Positions 38,238 through 46,531 of a stretch of 64,000 bases of DNA are shown here, one piece after another. Below the pieces are notes generated by a model, which saw only the letters and a program-made list of their open reading frames with translations, was not told the origin of the DNA and did no database searches. Source of the stretch: Enterococcus rotai. Its GTDB lineage: Bacteria > Bacillota > Bacilli > Lactobacillales > Enterococcaceae. Made by a program: the position numbers and the translations under genes. The stretch covers positions 2,560,186 to 2,624,185 of the forward strand of contig NZ_CP013655.1 in assembly GCF_001465345.1 (NCBI RefSeq). Reading direction: 5' to 3'. Positions within the stretch are counted from its first letter, which is position 1, and every line of letters starts with the position of its first letter.

Positions 38238-38258
38238 GTAGGTGGCTTTATAATATTC
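38238..38258 (+). repeat. Degenerate third copy of the MarR operator/-10 block
   Basis: AGGTGGCTTTATAATAT at 38240 differs by one base from AGGTGCCTTTATAATAT at 38307, the true operator/-10 segment of the MarR gene. Confidence 0.6.
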
Positions 38259-38292
38259 TTTTACTGAATGATAGAGTAAAAAAAGTGAAGAT

Positions 38293-38337
38293 TTGACATT
38301 TTAAACAGGTGCCTTTATAATATAAAACAGGTACCTG
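38293..38337 (+). promoter_or_regulatory. MarR gene promoter with two operators
   Basis: TTGACA (38293), exactly 17 nt, TATAAT (38316). CAGGTGCCT lies in the spacer (38306) and the palindrome CAGGTACCTG just downstream (38328), 22 bp apart. Classic layout for an autorepressor. Confidence 0.85.
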
Positions 38338-38366
38338 ATTTATATTTTTTAATGGAGGAATCGATT

Positions 38367-39002
38367 ATGGAAGAACAATCATTGATGGAACAGTTTCTAA
38401 GATTACAAGGGATGATGCAAAGATATTTTATGAAACGTCGTAGAGAACATGGACCTTTTGGAAATCCTCATCGAGGACAAGGCAGAGTTTTAAGCTTGCT
38501 AAAACTCAAACCTGAAACAACCCAAAAAGAATTGTCTTATTTGTTGGATATGCGCCCTCAATCGTTAGGGGAATTGCTAGCTAAACTAGAAAAAAATGGG
38601 TACATTAGCCGAGAACCGCTTGAAAGCGATCGCCGTGTAATGGTGATCCGTTTAACTGAAGCTGGTATGGCAGCAGCTGATAATAACGATCAAGAAGAAG
38701 CAACAATCTTTGATGTATTGACTGAGTCAGAACAAGAATCGTTTAAAATCATCATAAGCAAACTACTTGATGCTTTGGAATCTGAGATACCAGAAGAAGA
38801 ACGTGGTTTTAAAGGACACCATATGCACGGTCGGGGTAGACATGGTGGTCCACGACACGGTTTTAATGATGGAAAAATGGGACGTGACTTTGATCCACGG
38901 GAGATGTTTGGTGGACCTGGTTTTCCTAAAAATGGAAAATTTGGGTTTGACCTATCAAAAGAAGCGACTGATGAGGAAGATGATGGGTTTAGTGATTTTT
39001 AA
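38367..39002 (+). CDS. MarR-family regulator with His/Gly-rich tail
   Basis: 211 aa. Winged-helix domain at residues 30-125: TQKELSYLLDMRPQSLGELLAKLEKNGYI is the recognition region, followed by the wing ESDRRVMVIRLTEAG. After residue 148 comes an unusual Gly/His/Arg-rich tail (GHHMHGRGRHGGPRHG) and an acidic end, longer than the usual 140-150 aa. The tail may bind metal, by inference. GGAGG precedes ATG 38367. Two CAGGT-containing operators overlap its promoter, so it probably represses itself. No target transporter is adjacent; it is followed by a terminator. Confidence 0.88.
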   Translation: MEEQSLMEQFLRLQGMMQRYFMKRRREHGPFGNPHRGQGRVLSLLKLKPETTQKELSYLLDMRPQSLGELLAKLEKNGYISREPLESDRRVMVIRLTEAGMAAADNNDQEEATIFDVLTESEQESFKIIISKLLDALESEIPEEERGFKGHHMHGRGRHGGPRHGFNDGKMGRDFDPREMFGGPGFPKNGKFGFDLSKEATDEEDDGFSDF

Positions 39003-39099
39003 TAAATAGCGATAAAAATCAGCATAGGCTAGGACAGAAGTGTTTACTTCTAAGCGTTGAGAATGGCACTTGTGATCCAGCTAGATGTTTGTAATTAGT

Positions 39100-39142
39100 A
39101 TGTGAGACAAAAGTGATTGATCCTTTTGTCTCACATTTTTTA
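39100..39142 (+). terminator. Terminator after MarR gene
   Basis: TGTGAGACAAAAG pairs with CTTTTGTCTCACA, then TTTTTT. Upstream 39020-39099 resembles the dispersed element (GGCTAGGACAGAAGTGTTTA). Confidence 0.88.
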
Positions 39143-39225
39143 ATTTTTTATCTAGTTTCTATAACTAGATTGAATGTTTTTGGAAAAAATGTTAAACTGT
39201 TTTAGTAAGTAGAAGGAGGGGTCTT

Positions 39226-39795
39226 GTGAATGAAATAAAATCCTCTTTACGAGTTTGGGGAGAAGAGTTAGTAGACGTCCATTTGCCAAGATGGCATGAA
39301 CTACCTGAATTAGAACTATACATGGATCAGGTAATCACTCTTGTAGAGCGATACTTATCTCCAGTTATTTTAAAAGAAAAACATACATTGTTGACTTCAT
39401 CAATGGTCAATAATTATGTTAAGTTGGGCTTGATCCCGGCGCCTAATAAAAAACGCTATAATCAAAAGCACTTAGCTTTTTTGATTGCAATCACGTTATT
39501 AAAACAAGTACTGACGATCCCAGAAATCAAGCAGGGCATCCTTTATCAAGGCGCAGCTGTTGGAATTCGAGAAGCGTATAATTTGTTTTGTGAAGAACAA
39601 GAAGCGGCGATTGCTGTTGTGGTTGCACAAGCTTTAGGGAATGAATCTGTGGCGGCATTTGATCAGCCAATACCTGTAGAATTTTTGATTGTAAAAGGTG
39701 CAACATTGTCATTTGCAACGAAATTATTTACTGAAAAGGTTATTGAGTTAGCACAAAAAAACTTAAAAGAAGATGAGGAACAATCGAATGAATAA
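39226..39795 (+). CDS. DUF1836 protein
   Basis: 189 aa, predicted mostly helical. The SSMVNNYVKLGLIPAPNKKRYNQKHLAFLI pattern (about 62-92, split here only by position) resembles a MerR-like winged helix that binds DNA, so a regulatory role is inferred. GTG 39226 has AAGGAGGGG; ATG 39229 is adjacent. Its end overlaps the degV start, implying an operon. Confidence 0.8.
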   Translation: MNEIKSSLRVWGEELVDVHLPRWHELPELELYMDQVITLVERYLSPVILKEKHTLLTSSMVNNYVKLGLIPAPNKKRYNQKHLAFLIAITLLKQVLTIPEIKQGILYQGAAVGIREAYNLFCEEQEAAIAVVVAQALGNESVAAFDQPIPVEFLIVKGATLSFATKLFTEKVIELAQKNLKEDEEQSNE

Positions 39796-40645
39796 AGAAA
39801 AAATTGCTCTATTAGTAGACTCAGGAACAGATGTACCACAAGAATTAGTGGAACAATATGGCATGTATATGATTCCGTTACAAATTATCTATAAAGATCG
39901 TATCTATACTGATAAGGTAGATATTACACCAGAAGAAGTATATGAACGTTTACCGATTGAAATTCCCAGCACTTCTTTACCAGATGGCGAAACGATCACT
40001 AAGATTTTTGAAAAAATTAAAGCAGATGGTTATGAAAAGTTACTGGCTGTTACGATTTCTAGTGGATTGAGTGGAACATTTAACGTGGTACGATTGATTG
40101 CAGAAGATTTTGAGGGGTTAGAGACCTTTGTTTTAGATACAAAAAATATTGGGATCGGCAGTGGTCTCCAAGCGATTGAAGCAGCAAAATTGATTGAAGC
40201 AGGTCATTCGTGGGATGAGCTTAAAACGAAATTAAGAAATGATGTAAAAAAAGCCAAAGTCTTTTTTAATGTAGCAACATTAGAATATTTGCAAAAAGGT
40301 GGACGAATTGGGCTAGTAGCTTCAATCTTAGGAAATGCGTTAAAACTAAATCCAATCATCTCATGTAATGGTGAGGGTGTCTATCACACTGTAGCAAAAG
40401 CGCGTGGTAGAAAGAAAAGCCTAGATAAAACCTTTGAATTAGTCAAGGCGTTTATTGGAGAGCATCAGAAGTTTGTATTGGCGGTAGCGCAAGGACAAGC
40501 TGTAGAAGAAGCGGAAGCTTTTTATGAAAAGTTGAAAGCAAACTTCCCTCAGGCAGAAAAAATTTATTTTGGAACGATTAGTCCTGCCTTAGTCGTTCAT
40601 ACTGGACCAGGACTATTAGGAATCGGTATCCAGCTTTTAGATTAA
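39788..40645 (+). CDS. DegV-family fatty-acid-binding protein
   Basis: 285 aa. DegV/FakB proteins hold a fatty acid for phosphorylation by FakA. Signature elements: LLVDSGTDVPQ, PSTSLPD, TISSGLSGTFN and the PALVVHTGPGLLGIG end. ATG 39788 is inside the end of the DUF1836 gene, with GAGGAAC upstream. Which FakB paralogue this is cannot be told. Confidence 0.92.
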   Translation: MNKEKIALLVDSGTDVPQELVEQYGMYMIPLQIIYKDRIYTDKVDITPEEVYERLPIEIPSTSLPDGETITKIFEKIKADGYEKLLAVTISSGLSGTFNVVRLIAEDFEGLETFVLDTKNIGIGSGLQAIEAAKLIEAGHSWDELKTKLRNDVKKAKVFFNVATLEYLQKGGRIGLVASILGNALKLNPIISCNGEGVYHTVAKARGRKKSLDKTFELVKAFIGEHQKFVLAVAQGQAVEEAEAFYEKLKANFPQAEKIYFGTISPALVVHTGPGLLGIGIQLLD

Positions 40646-40651
40646 AAAATC

Positions 40652-40702
40652 AATACCAACAAAGGGGCGTTTAATAAATGCTTTTTGTTGGTATTTTTTT
40701 TA
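40652..40702 (+). terminator. degV terminator
   Basis: AATACCAACAAA pairs with TTTGTTGGTATT, then a T-run. Confidence 0.9.
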
Positions 40703-40840
40703 TTTACCTCTTATCATTATGTTTATCAATCAAATTGAGATATTACTCATTAAACTTTCTCTCAATTTTAGTTGAAAATATCACGGAAACTTTCATGAAT
40801 GTGATAATCTATTTACAATAAAGTGAAGGGAGGGAAATCT

Positions 40841-41506
40841 ATGAAAAAAGCAATTTCAGAATGTCTTGGAACTTTTATTTTAGTTTTCTTTGGTACAGCA
40901 ACCGCAGTTTTAGGTGGTGGGATCGAAGGGATCGGTACGACGGGGATCGCTTTAGCTTTCGGTTTGACGATCATTGCAGCGGCTTACAGCATTGGTACAA
41001 TTTCAGGTGCACATTTGAATCCAGCAGTTTCATTAGGAATGTGGGTCAATAAACGAATTTCTACAATGGACTTACTTTATTATATTGTAGGACAAATCGT
41101 TGGTGGTTTGATCGCGTCATTTGCGTTGTTATCTATTTTAAATGCTTCTGGCAAAGAGACAACAAACTTAGGCCAAAATGCTTTTGGTGATTTAAGTGCT
41201 TTTGGTGCTTTAACGGTAGAAATTATTTTAACCTTTATTTTTGTTTTAGTTATCATGACTGTAACGAGTGCTAAAAAAGGCAATGCGAAACTTGCAGGCA
41301 TTGTCATTGGTTTGACGTTAACAATGATTCACTTAGTTGGTATTCCACTAACTGGTACATCTGTTAACCCAGCCAGAAGTTTAGCGCCAGCGATTTTTGT
41401 TGGCGGTGAAGCATTATCTCAAGTTTGGGTATTTATTGTAGCTCCGCTAATTGGTGGTCTACTTGCAGCTTTAGTCGGCAAATACTTACTTGATACTGAA
41501 GACTAA
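40841..41506 (+). CDS. aqpZ: Aquaporin Z-type water channel
   Basis: 221 aa, six helices. Both NPA loops are present: GAHLNPAVSLG and TGTSVNPARSLAPA. His in the MIHLVGIPLT segment and Arg after the second NPA match the narrow filter of AqpZ, so water rather than glycerol is the expected substrate. AGGGAGGG precedes ATG 40841. Monocistronic. Confidence 0.9.
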   Translation: MKKAISECLGTFILVFFGTATAVLGGGIEGIGTTGIALAFGLTIIAAAYSIGTISGAHLNPAVSLGMWVNKRISTMDLLYYIVGQIVGGLIASFALLSILNASGKETTNLGQNAFGDLSAFGALTVEIILTFIFVLVIMTVTSAKKGNAKLAGIVIGLTLTMIHLVGIPLTGTSVNPARSLAPAIFVGGEALSQVWVFIVAPLIGGLLAALVGKYLLDTED

Positions 41507-41515
41507 AAGCAGTCT

Positions 41516-41560
41516 AAAAAACACTTGCCTGATAAAAAATTGTCAGGTAAGTGTTTTTTA
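41516..41560. terminator. Bidirectional terminator between aqpZ and SDR gene
   Basis: AAAAAACACTT-CCTGA pairs with TCAGG-AAGTGTTTTTT; tracts on both strands. Confidence 0.9.
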
Positions 41561-41564
41561 GGTT

Positions 41565-42332
41565 TTACATATTTTTCATGCCTGTTTGGTAATGATCGAA
41601 TAAAGGATCAGATAAAGTGAAGGTAAAGGTATCTCTGTCAACATGACCAACTACTTTGGGACTATGATAAAGTTCAATCAGAAATTGAGCCATCTCTTTT
41701 GCGGTATGGAAGGTTGAAAAAGCTTTAGTGTAGTCATAAGACTGCGAACCATTTGCTATTTGTGCGAATTCAGTTTCTGTCGCTGCAGGTGCTAAGACTT
41801 TCGCTTTTAAAGGAGCTCCTTTTGCTTGTAACTCTAAAGCAAGTCCTTCGGTAAAAGCACTGACATAAAATTTAGTTGCACAATAAGTGACTGCATTCGG
41901 AACATTTTTATACCCGCCAGCAGATGAAAGGTTAATCAATTGGGCATTTTCTACATTTTCATAGTCTGTAACATATAGCGTAGAAAGTAACGTCAATGCT
42001 TCAACGTTCAGCTGCAACATTTGGGCTACGTTATCTAAATCTTGTTTTGCTACGTTATGGTAATAACCAAAGCCGGCATTATTAATCCAAGTCTCGATAG
42101 CATATTTTTTTAAATCAGCATATAAGGTCAGAACAGATTCTCTTTGTGATAAATCGGCAACTTTGACTATGACCTCTAAATCAGGAAATTCTGATACAAT
42201 TGCTTGTTTTAATTGATCAAGCCGCTCTTTTCTTCGAGCAATCAAAATCAAATTCTTTCCTAGTTTGCTAAACGCTTTTGCTGCTTCCAATCCTATTCCT
42301 GAACTAGCTCCTGTGATTACGGTATACTTCAT
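41565..42332 (-). CDS. Short-chain dehydrogenase/reductase
   Basis: 255 aa NAD(P)-dependent oxidoreductase of the classical SDR type. Cofactor loop TGASSGIG (7-14), Arg-rich LIARRKERL suggesting NADP, NNAG (84-87), catalytic Ser 137, Tyr 150 and Lys 154 (YCATK). Substrate unknown. AGGAGG precedes ATG. Divergent from a MerR gene whose operator architecture sits in the SDR promoter, so it is probably the regulator's target. Confidence 0.9.
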   Translation of the reverse strand: MKYTVITGASSGIGLEAAKAFSKLGKNLILIARRKERLDQLKQAIVSEFPDLEVIVKVADLSQRESVLTLYADLKKYAIETWINNAGFGYYHNVAKQDLDNVAQMLQLNVEALTLLSTLYVTDYENVENAQLINLSSAGGYKNVPNAVTYCATKFYVSAFTEGLALELQAKGAPLKAKVLAPAATETEFAQIANGSQSYDYTKAFSTFHTAKEMAQFLIELYHSPKVVGHVDRDTFTFTLSDPLFDHYQTGMKNM

Positions 42333-42373
42333 AAATTTTTCCTCCTAATACTTTATTTTGATGGTACAATCAA

Positions 42374-42404
42374 AGTATAGGGATTAGAGTAGACTCTATA
42401 GCAA
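42374..42404 (-). promoter_or_regulatory. MerR-type promoter of the SDR gene
   Basis: On the minus strand TTGCTA, 19 nt, TATACT. The long 19-nt spacer contains the dyad TAGAGT-CT-ACTCTA (42385-42398), the hallmark of promoters that MerR proteins activate by twisting. Confidence 0.82.
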
Positions 42405-42430
42405 GCATAAAATAAATAAGGAGTGAAAAC

Positions 42431-42796
42431 GTGTATACAATCAGTGAATTCTCTAAAAAAATTGGTATTAGTGAATATACATTACGCTATTATGAAAAGG
42501 AAGGGCTGATCGAACCATCTAGAGATCAGCATAATTATCGGATGTATGGTGATCAAGATATTGAGTGGGCAAGCTTTGTGATTAAATTAAAAAACACCGG
42601 CATTGAGTTAAGGGAAATAAAAAAATACACGGAGTTAAGAAAAATCGGTGATTCAACGATTTCTGAGCGAAAAGAATTACTATTAAACCATCGAGTAAAA
42701 ATTCTAGCTGAATTTGAAAAAACAAAAAGTCACCTACAATTATTAGATGATAAACTTGCTGTATATGATCAAATGGAAAAAGAGTATACTAAATAA
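42431..42796 (+). CDS. MerR-family transcriptional regulator
   Basis: 121 aa. N-terminal MerR winged helix: YTISEFSKKIGISEYTLRYY and EPSRDQHNYRMYGDQDI; then a dimerisation coiled coil (78-118). No conserved metal-binding cysteines, so it belongs to the organic-ligand or aldehyde-type group. GTG 42431 has AAGGAG upstream. It shares the 98-bp divergent region with the SDR gene. Confidence 0.9.
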   Translation: MYTISEFSKKIGISEYTLRYYEKEGLIEPSRDQHNYRMYGDQDIEWASFVIKLKNTGIELREIKKYTELRKIGDSTISERKELLLNHRVKILAEFEKTKSHLQLLDDKLAVYDQMEKEYTK

Positions 42797-42846
42797 CCCC
42801 AATGTGCACAACACGTCTAGTGAAAGCATCATTGGGGCTTTTCATT
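42795..42846. terminator. Terminator after MerR gene
   Basis: CCCCAATG ... CATTGGGG followed by CTTTTC; it lies between convergent genes. Confidence 0.75.
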
Positions 42847-43805
42847 TAAAAAAAGGTGATTTTTTGCTGTTTCGTATCAACTGTAGCTTTATCTCCAATT
42901 GGAATTGTAAAAATCGGTTGTGTATGACCAAAATTCATATCGTAAATTACAGGTATTTCTCGTAATAGCGGATACTTTGCTAAAATGGTCAAAAGACGTT
43001 CTTCTGTCATTTCAGTTTCTTGAGGAAAACGGCCAATGAGTAGCGCTTGCGGATGTTTGACAACTTGAAGTAAGGCGGCTAAACCACGAGCAAAATCATG
43101 ATAGTCATCTTCCTCAGCACTTTCGATAAATAAAATTGAACGTTCAAGTTCAGGCAAGAAGCGTGTTCCAAAGAGTAATTGGAACGTACCAAGATTACCA
43201 CCGTAACAAGTCCCAGTGACAGGTTGTGAGTGACTATAAATTTTCCATTCATTGGCATGCAATAGTCGTTGCGGTTCAGCTAGATACCATTCGTCTTGAC
43301 TCCACGTTTTAGAAGCGGATACTTCAAAAGCATCTTCCGTCGCCGTTGCCTGTAAAAACGCTAACGTCTGATAAGGCTGAAGTTCCTCCATTTGAAAACT
43401 AGAAAAATGTGGGCCAACATAAGTCAGCAGCTTGGTTTTGGTGGTAATCGCATTACATAAGGCTGTGATGTCGCTATACCCACAAAACACTTTTGGATGA
43501 CGTTTGATCAATTCAAAATCCAAATACGGCAGTAATTCATTACTATTAAATCCGCCGATCGCTGTGAGTATCCCTTTGACGTTATCATCTGAAAATGCTT
43601 CATGGAGGTCTTTTACCCGACTCATGATCGAAGAAGAACCAAGTGTGTCTTGTTCCGCCGTATGTTCAGAAAAGGTTACCGTAAAGCCCAAAGCATTTAA
43701 TTTTTCCGTGGCGGCTTGAATACCGAAGTCAGTTAATTTTGAAAAACTACTAGATGGAGCAATGACTCGAATCTCATCGCCAGCTTGTAATCGTGGTGGT
43801 TTCAT
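42846..43805 (-). CDS. S66 peptidase (LD-carboxypeptidase / MccF-like)
   Basis: 319 aa serine peptidase. Nucleophile Ser 111 in CGYSDITAL; the Glu (ESAEED region) and His (NFGHTQP) complete the Ser-Glu-His set. LD-carboxypeptidases trim murein tetrapeptides; MccF relatives cleave microcin C-type nucleotide peptides. No signal peptide, so it acts in the cytosol. The start at 43805 has AAGGAAGCG upstream; 43826 is a longer option. Confidence 0.88.
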   Translation of the reverse strand: MKPPRLQAGDEIRVIAPSSSFSKLTDFGIQAATEKLNALGFTVTFSEHTAEQDTLGSSSIMSRVKDLHEAFSDDNVKGILTAIGGFNSNELLPYLDFELIKRHPKVFCGYSDITALCNAITTKTKLLTYVGPHFSSFQMEELQPYQTLAFLQATATEDAFEVSASKTWSQDEWYLAEPQRLLHANEWKIYSHSQPVTGTCYGGNLGTFQLLFGTRFLPELERSILFIESAEEDDYHDFARGLAALLQVVKHPQALLIGRFPQETEMTEERLLTILAKYPLLREIPVIYDMNFGHTQPIFTIPIGDKATVDTKQQKITFF

Positions 43806-43990
43806 TTTATCGCTTCCTTTAAACATCTTATACTCAATTATAGTCAGAAACTCAGTGTTTTTGCAAGATATAGATAAGAAAGAGTAAGGTCTCTTTAGGT
43901 CAAAGATGAAACAGTGGACAAAATAAGGTATAATGGGAGAGAATACGATTAACGAATCTAACGATGAAAGAAAAAAGAGGTGTCTCTTAT

Positions 43991-44695
43991 ATGAAAAAAA
44001 TATTAGTTGTAGATGATGAAAAGCCGATTTCAGAAATAGTGAAATACAATCTTACAAAAGAAGGATACGAAGTTTTTACAGCATATGATGGTGAGGAAGC
44101 TGTTGAGAAGGTTAAGGAAGTGGAACCAGATTTAATCATTCTTGATTTGATGCTACCCAAAATGGACGGTTTGGAAGTTGCTAGAGAAGTGCGTAAGACA
44201 TATGATATGCCCATTATTATGGTGACTGCTAAAGATTCTGAAATCGATAAAGTGTTAGGATTAGAGTTAGGTGCAGATGATTACGTAACAAAACCATTTT
44301 CAAATCGTGAACTAGTAGCTCGTGTCAAAGCTAATTTACGTCGTGGTGCAACTAGTGCTAAAGAAGCAGAATCAACGACACAATCAGAATTAACGATTGG
44401 CGATTTAACGATCCATCCAGATGCCTACATGGTCTCAAAACGTGGTGGCAAAATTGAACTGACACATCGTGAGTTTGAATTACTTTTTTATTTAGCGAAG
44501 CATATCGGACAAGTGATGACCCGGGAACATTTATTGCAAACTGTTTGGGGCTATGATTATTTTGGAGATGTTCGTACCGTCGATGTGACTGTTCGTCGTT
44601 TGAGAGAGAAGATCGAAGACAGCCCAAGCCACCCAACTTATTTAGTAACACGTCGTGGGGTTGGTTATTATCTACGAAACCCTGAACAGGAGTAA
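43991..44695 (+). CDS. walR: Response regulator WalR (VicR/YycF)
   Basis: Essential OmpR-type regulator of cell-wall turnover, 234 aa. Phospho-acceptor Asp 52 in [12 protein letters not shown], Thr in MVTAKDS, Lys in DYVTKPF; C-terminal winged helix with [15 protein letters not shown] 43991 follows AGAGGTG; ATG 43964 has none. First gene of walRKHIJ. An extended -10 (AGGTATAAT, 43926-43934) is seen upstream without a clear -35. Confidence 0.97.
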   Translation: MKKILVVDDEKPISEIVKYNLTKEGYEVFTAYDGEEAVEKVKEVEPDLIILDLMLPKMDGLEVAREVRKTYDMPIIMVTAKDSEIDKVLGLELGADDYVTKPFSNRELVARVKANLRRGATSAKEAESTTQSELTIGDLTIHPDAYMVSKRGGKIELTHREFELLFYLAKHIGQVMTREHLLQTVWGYDYFGDVRTVDVTVRRLREKIEDSPSHPTYLVTRRGVGYYLRNPEQE

Positions 44696-44701
44696 TGATA
44701 T

Positions 44702-46531
44702 ATGAAGAAAAAAGTTCACTTTTTTCAATCGGTAAACTTTAAGATTGCGCTATCGTTCATTTTACTGCTATTGATTGCGATTCAAATTATCGGTGGTTAT
44801 TTTATTCGAGAGTTGGAGTCAACGACAATCAGAGACTATAAGAAAAATGTTGACTCTCAAGTGACCCAATTAACGAGTACTTTGAGTGCCAAGTTAGGTG
44901 AAAAAGATCGTGATCGAACAGAGATCGATGCGAATCTGAAAAAAATATTGAGTGACTTCTCTGCCTCTGATACGATTGAAGCTCGTGTTGTTGATGATAA
45001 AGGAATCGTCAGGGCAACCAGTGATCTGAATCAACAAGGAATCGTTGGGAAGAAAAATGATTACCGTGACTTGAATGATTTCAGTGCAAAAAAATATTCA
45101 GCAATGGATAATGACAAACGTGTCTATATCAATGTTCAGCCTATCCAATCCCCGACTGGAGATACAGTCCTCGGGGTTCTTTATGTTAAAAGTAATACCG
45201 AAGGAAAATATAAGGAAATCACAGACACTGCCCGAATCTTTTTTACCGCTTCCGTTATTGCGGGTGCAATTTCAATCATTGTTACACTATTGATTGCACG
45301 ATCGATCACTCAACCGATCGGTGAAATGAGGGAGCAAGCTTTGCGGATTGCCAAGGGTGATTATACAGGGAAAGTCAAAGTCTATGGAAAAGATGAATTG
45401 GGCCAATTGGCTGAAACCTTTAATCAACTGTCTGAGAGGATCGAAGAAGCTCAAGAAACGATGGAAGCAGAGCGGAATCGTTTAGATAGTGTGTTAGCCC
45501 ACATGACAGATGGTGTTATCGCAACAGATAGACGAGGAAAAGTCATTACGATCAATGAAATGGCGCTTTCTTTACTAAATGTAAAAGACGAAGATGTCAT
45601 TGGTTCTTCTTTGTTAGAACTATTAGATATAGAAACAGACTATACTTTGCGAAAATTATTGGAAGAGCCAGAAGAGATCTTGATCGATCGCTCGTTATCT
45701 TCAATGGAAGAAGATCAAATGATTATTCGAGTAGATTTTGCGATGATCCGTAGAGAGTCTGGTTTTATTACTGGATTGGTTTGTGTGCTGCATGATGTAA
45801 CCGAACAAGAGAAAAATGAACGGGAACGCCGAGAGTTTGTATCTAACGTTTCTCATGAACTACGAACGCCGTTGACAAGCATGCGTAGCTATATTGAAGC
45901 GTTGAGTGAAGGCGCATGGGAAAATCCTGAGATTGCGCCTAATTTTTTAAAAGTGACATTGGAAGAAACGGACCGAATGATCCGAATGATCAATGATCTA
46001 CTGAATTTATCACGAATGGATTCTGGTAATGGTGAGTTGCAGCTAGAGTATGTGAATTTCAATGAGCTGATCAATTTTGTTTTAGACCGTTTTGATATGA
46101 TGGTGGAATCAAATGAGAAAAATTATACGATTCATCGTGAATTTACCAAACGTGACCTGTGGGTTGAACTAGATACAGATAAAATAATCCAAGTTTTGGA
46201 TAATATCTTAAATAATGCTATCAAATATTCGCCAGATGGAGGCGCAATTACGTGTCGGTTACTTGAAACCCATAATAATGTTGTGTTTAGTGTAACGGAC
46301 CAAGGATTAGGGATCCCCAAAAAAGATATCAATAAAGTCTTTGAGCGTTTTTACCGTGTGGATAAAGCACGTGCCAGAGAACAGGGTGGAACAGGTCTTG
46401 GTCTAGCTATTTCAAGAGAAGTGGTCAAAGCACATAATGGCGCAATTTGGGTTGAAAGCCAGGAAGGTCAAGGATCTACCTTTTATATATCCTTACCTTA
46501 TGAACCTTATGAGGAGGATTGGTGGGAATGA
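44702..46531 (+). CDS. walK: Sensor histidine kinase WalK (VicK/YycG)
   Basis: 609 aa. Two membrane helices (about 12-32 and 183-203) enclose an extracytoplasmic PAS-like domain; then HAMP (204-256), cytosolic PAS (265-370), HisKA with phospho-His 385 in VSHELRTPL, and HATPase (NILNNAIKYSPDGG, GTGLGLAI). The two-helix form with a large outer domain is the Bacillus/Staphylococcus/Enterococcus type, unlike the one-helix streptococcal VicK. 6 nt after walR. Confidence 0.97.
   Translation: MKKKVHFFQSVNFKIALSFILLLLIAIQIIGGYFIRELESTTIRDYKKNVDSQVTQLTSTLSAKLGEKDRDRTEIDANLKKILSDFSASDTIEARVVDDKGIVRATSDLNQQGIVGKKNDYRDLNDFSAKKYSAMDNDKRVYINVQPIQSPTGDTVLGVLYVKSNTEGKYKEITDTARIFFTASVIAGAISIIVTLLIARSITQPIGEMREQALRIAKGDYTGKVKVYGKDELGQLAETFNQLSERIEEAQETMEAERNRLDSVLAHMTDGVIATDRRGKVITINEMALSLLNVKDEDVIGSSLLELLDIETDYTLRKLLEEPEEILIDRSLSSMEEDQMIIRVDFAMIRRESGFITGLVCVLHDVTEQEKNERERREFVSNVSHELRTPLTSMRSYIEALSEGAWENPEIAPNFLKVTLEETDRMIRMINDLLNLSRMDSGNGELQLEYVNFNELINFVLDRFDMMVESNEKNYTIHREFTKRDLWVELDTDKIIQVLDNILNNAIKYSPDGGAITCRLLETHNNVVFSVTDQGLGIPKKDINKVFERFYRVDKARAREQGGTGLGLAISREVVKAHNGAIWVESQEGQGSTFYISLPYEPYEEDWWE

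Noticed and set aside
39140..39180. ATCTAGTTTCTATAACTAGAT as a further repeat unit
   Set aside because: It is a simple hairpin; none of the GGGAAAAAGATA, hairpin or TTTTCC blocks follow.
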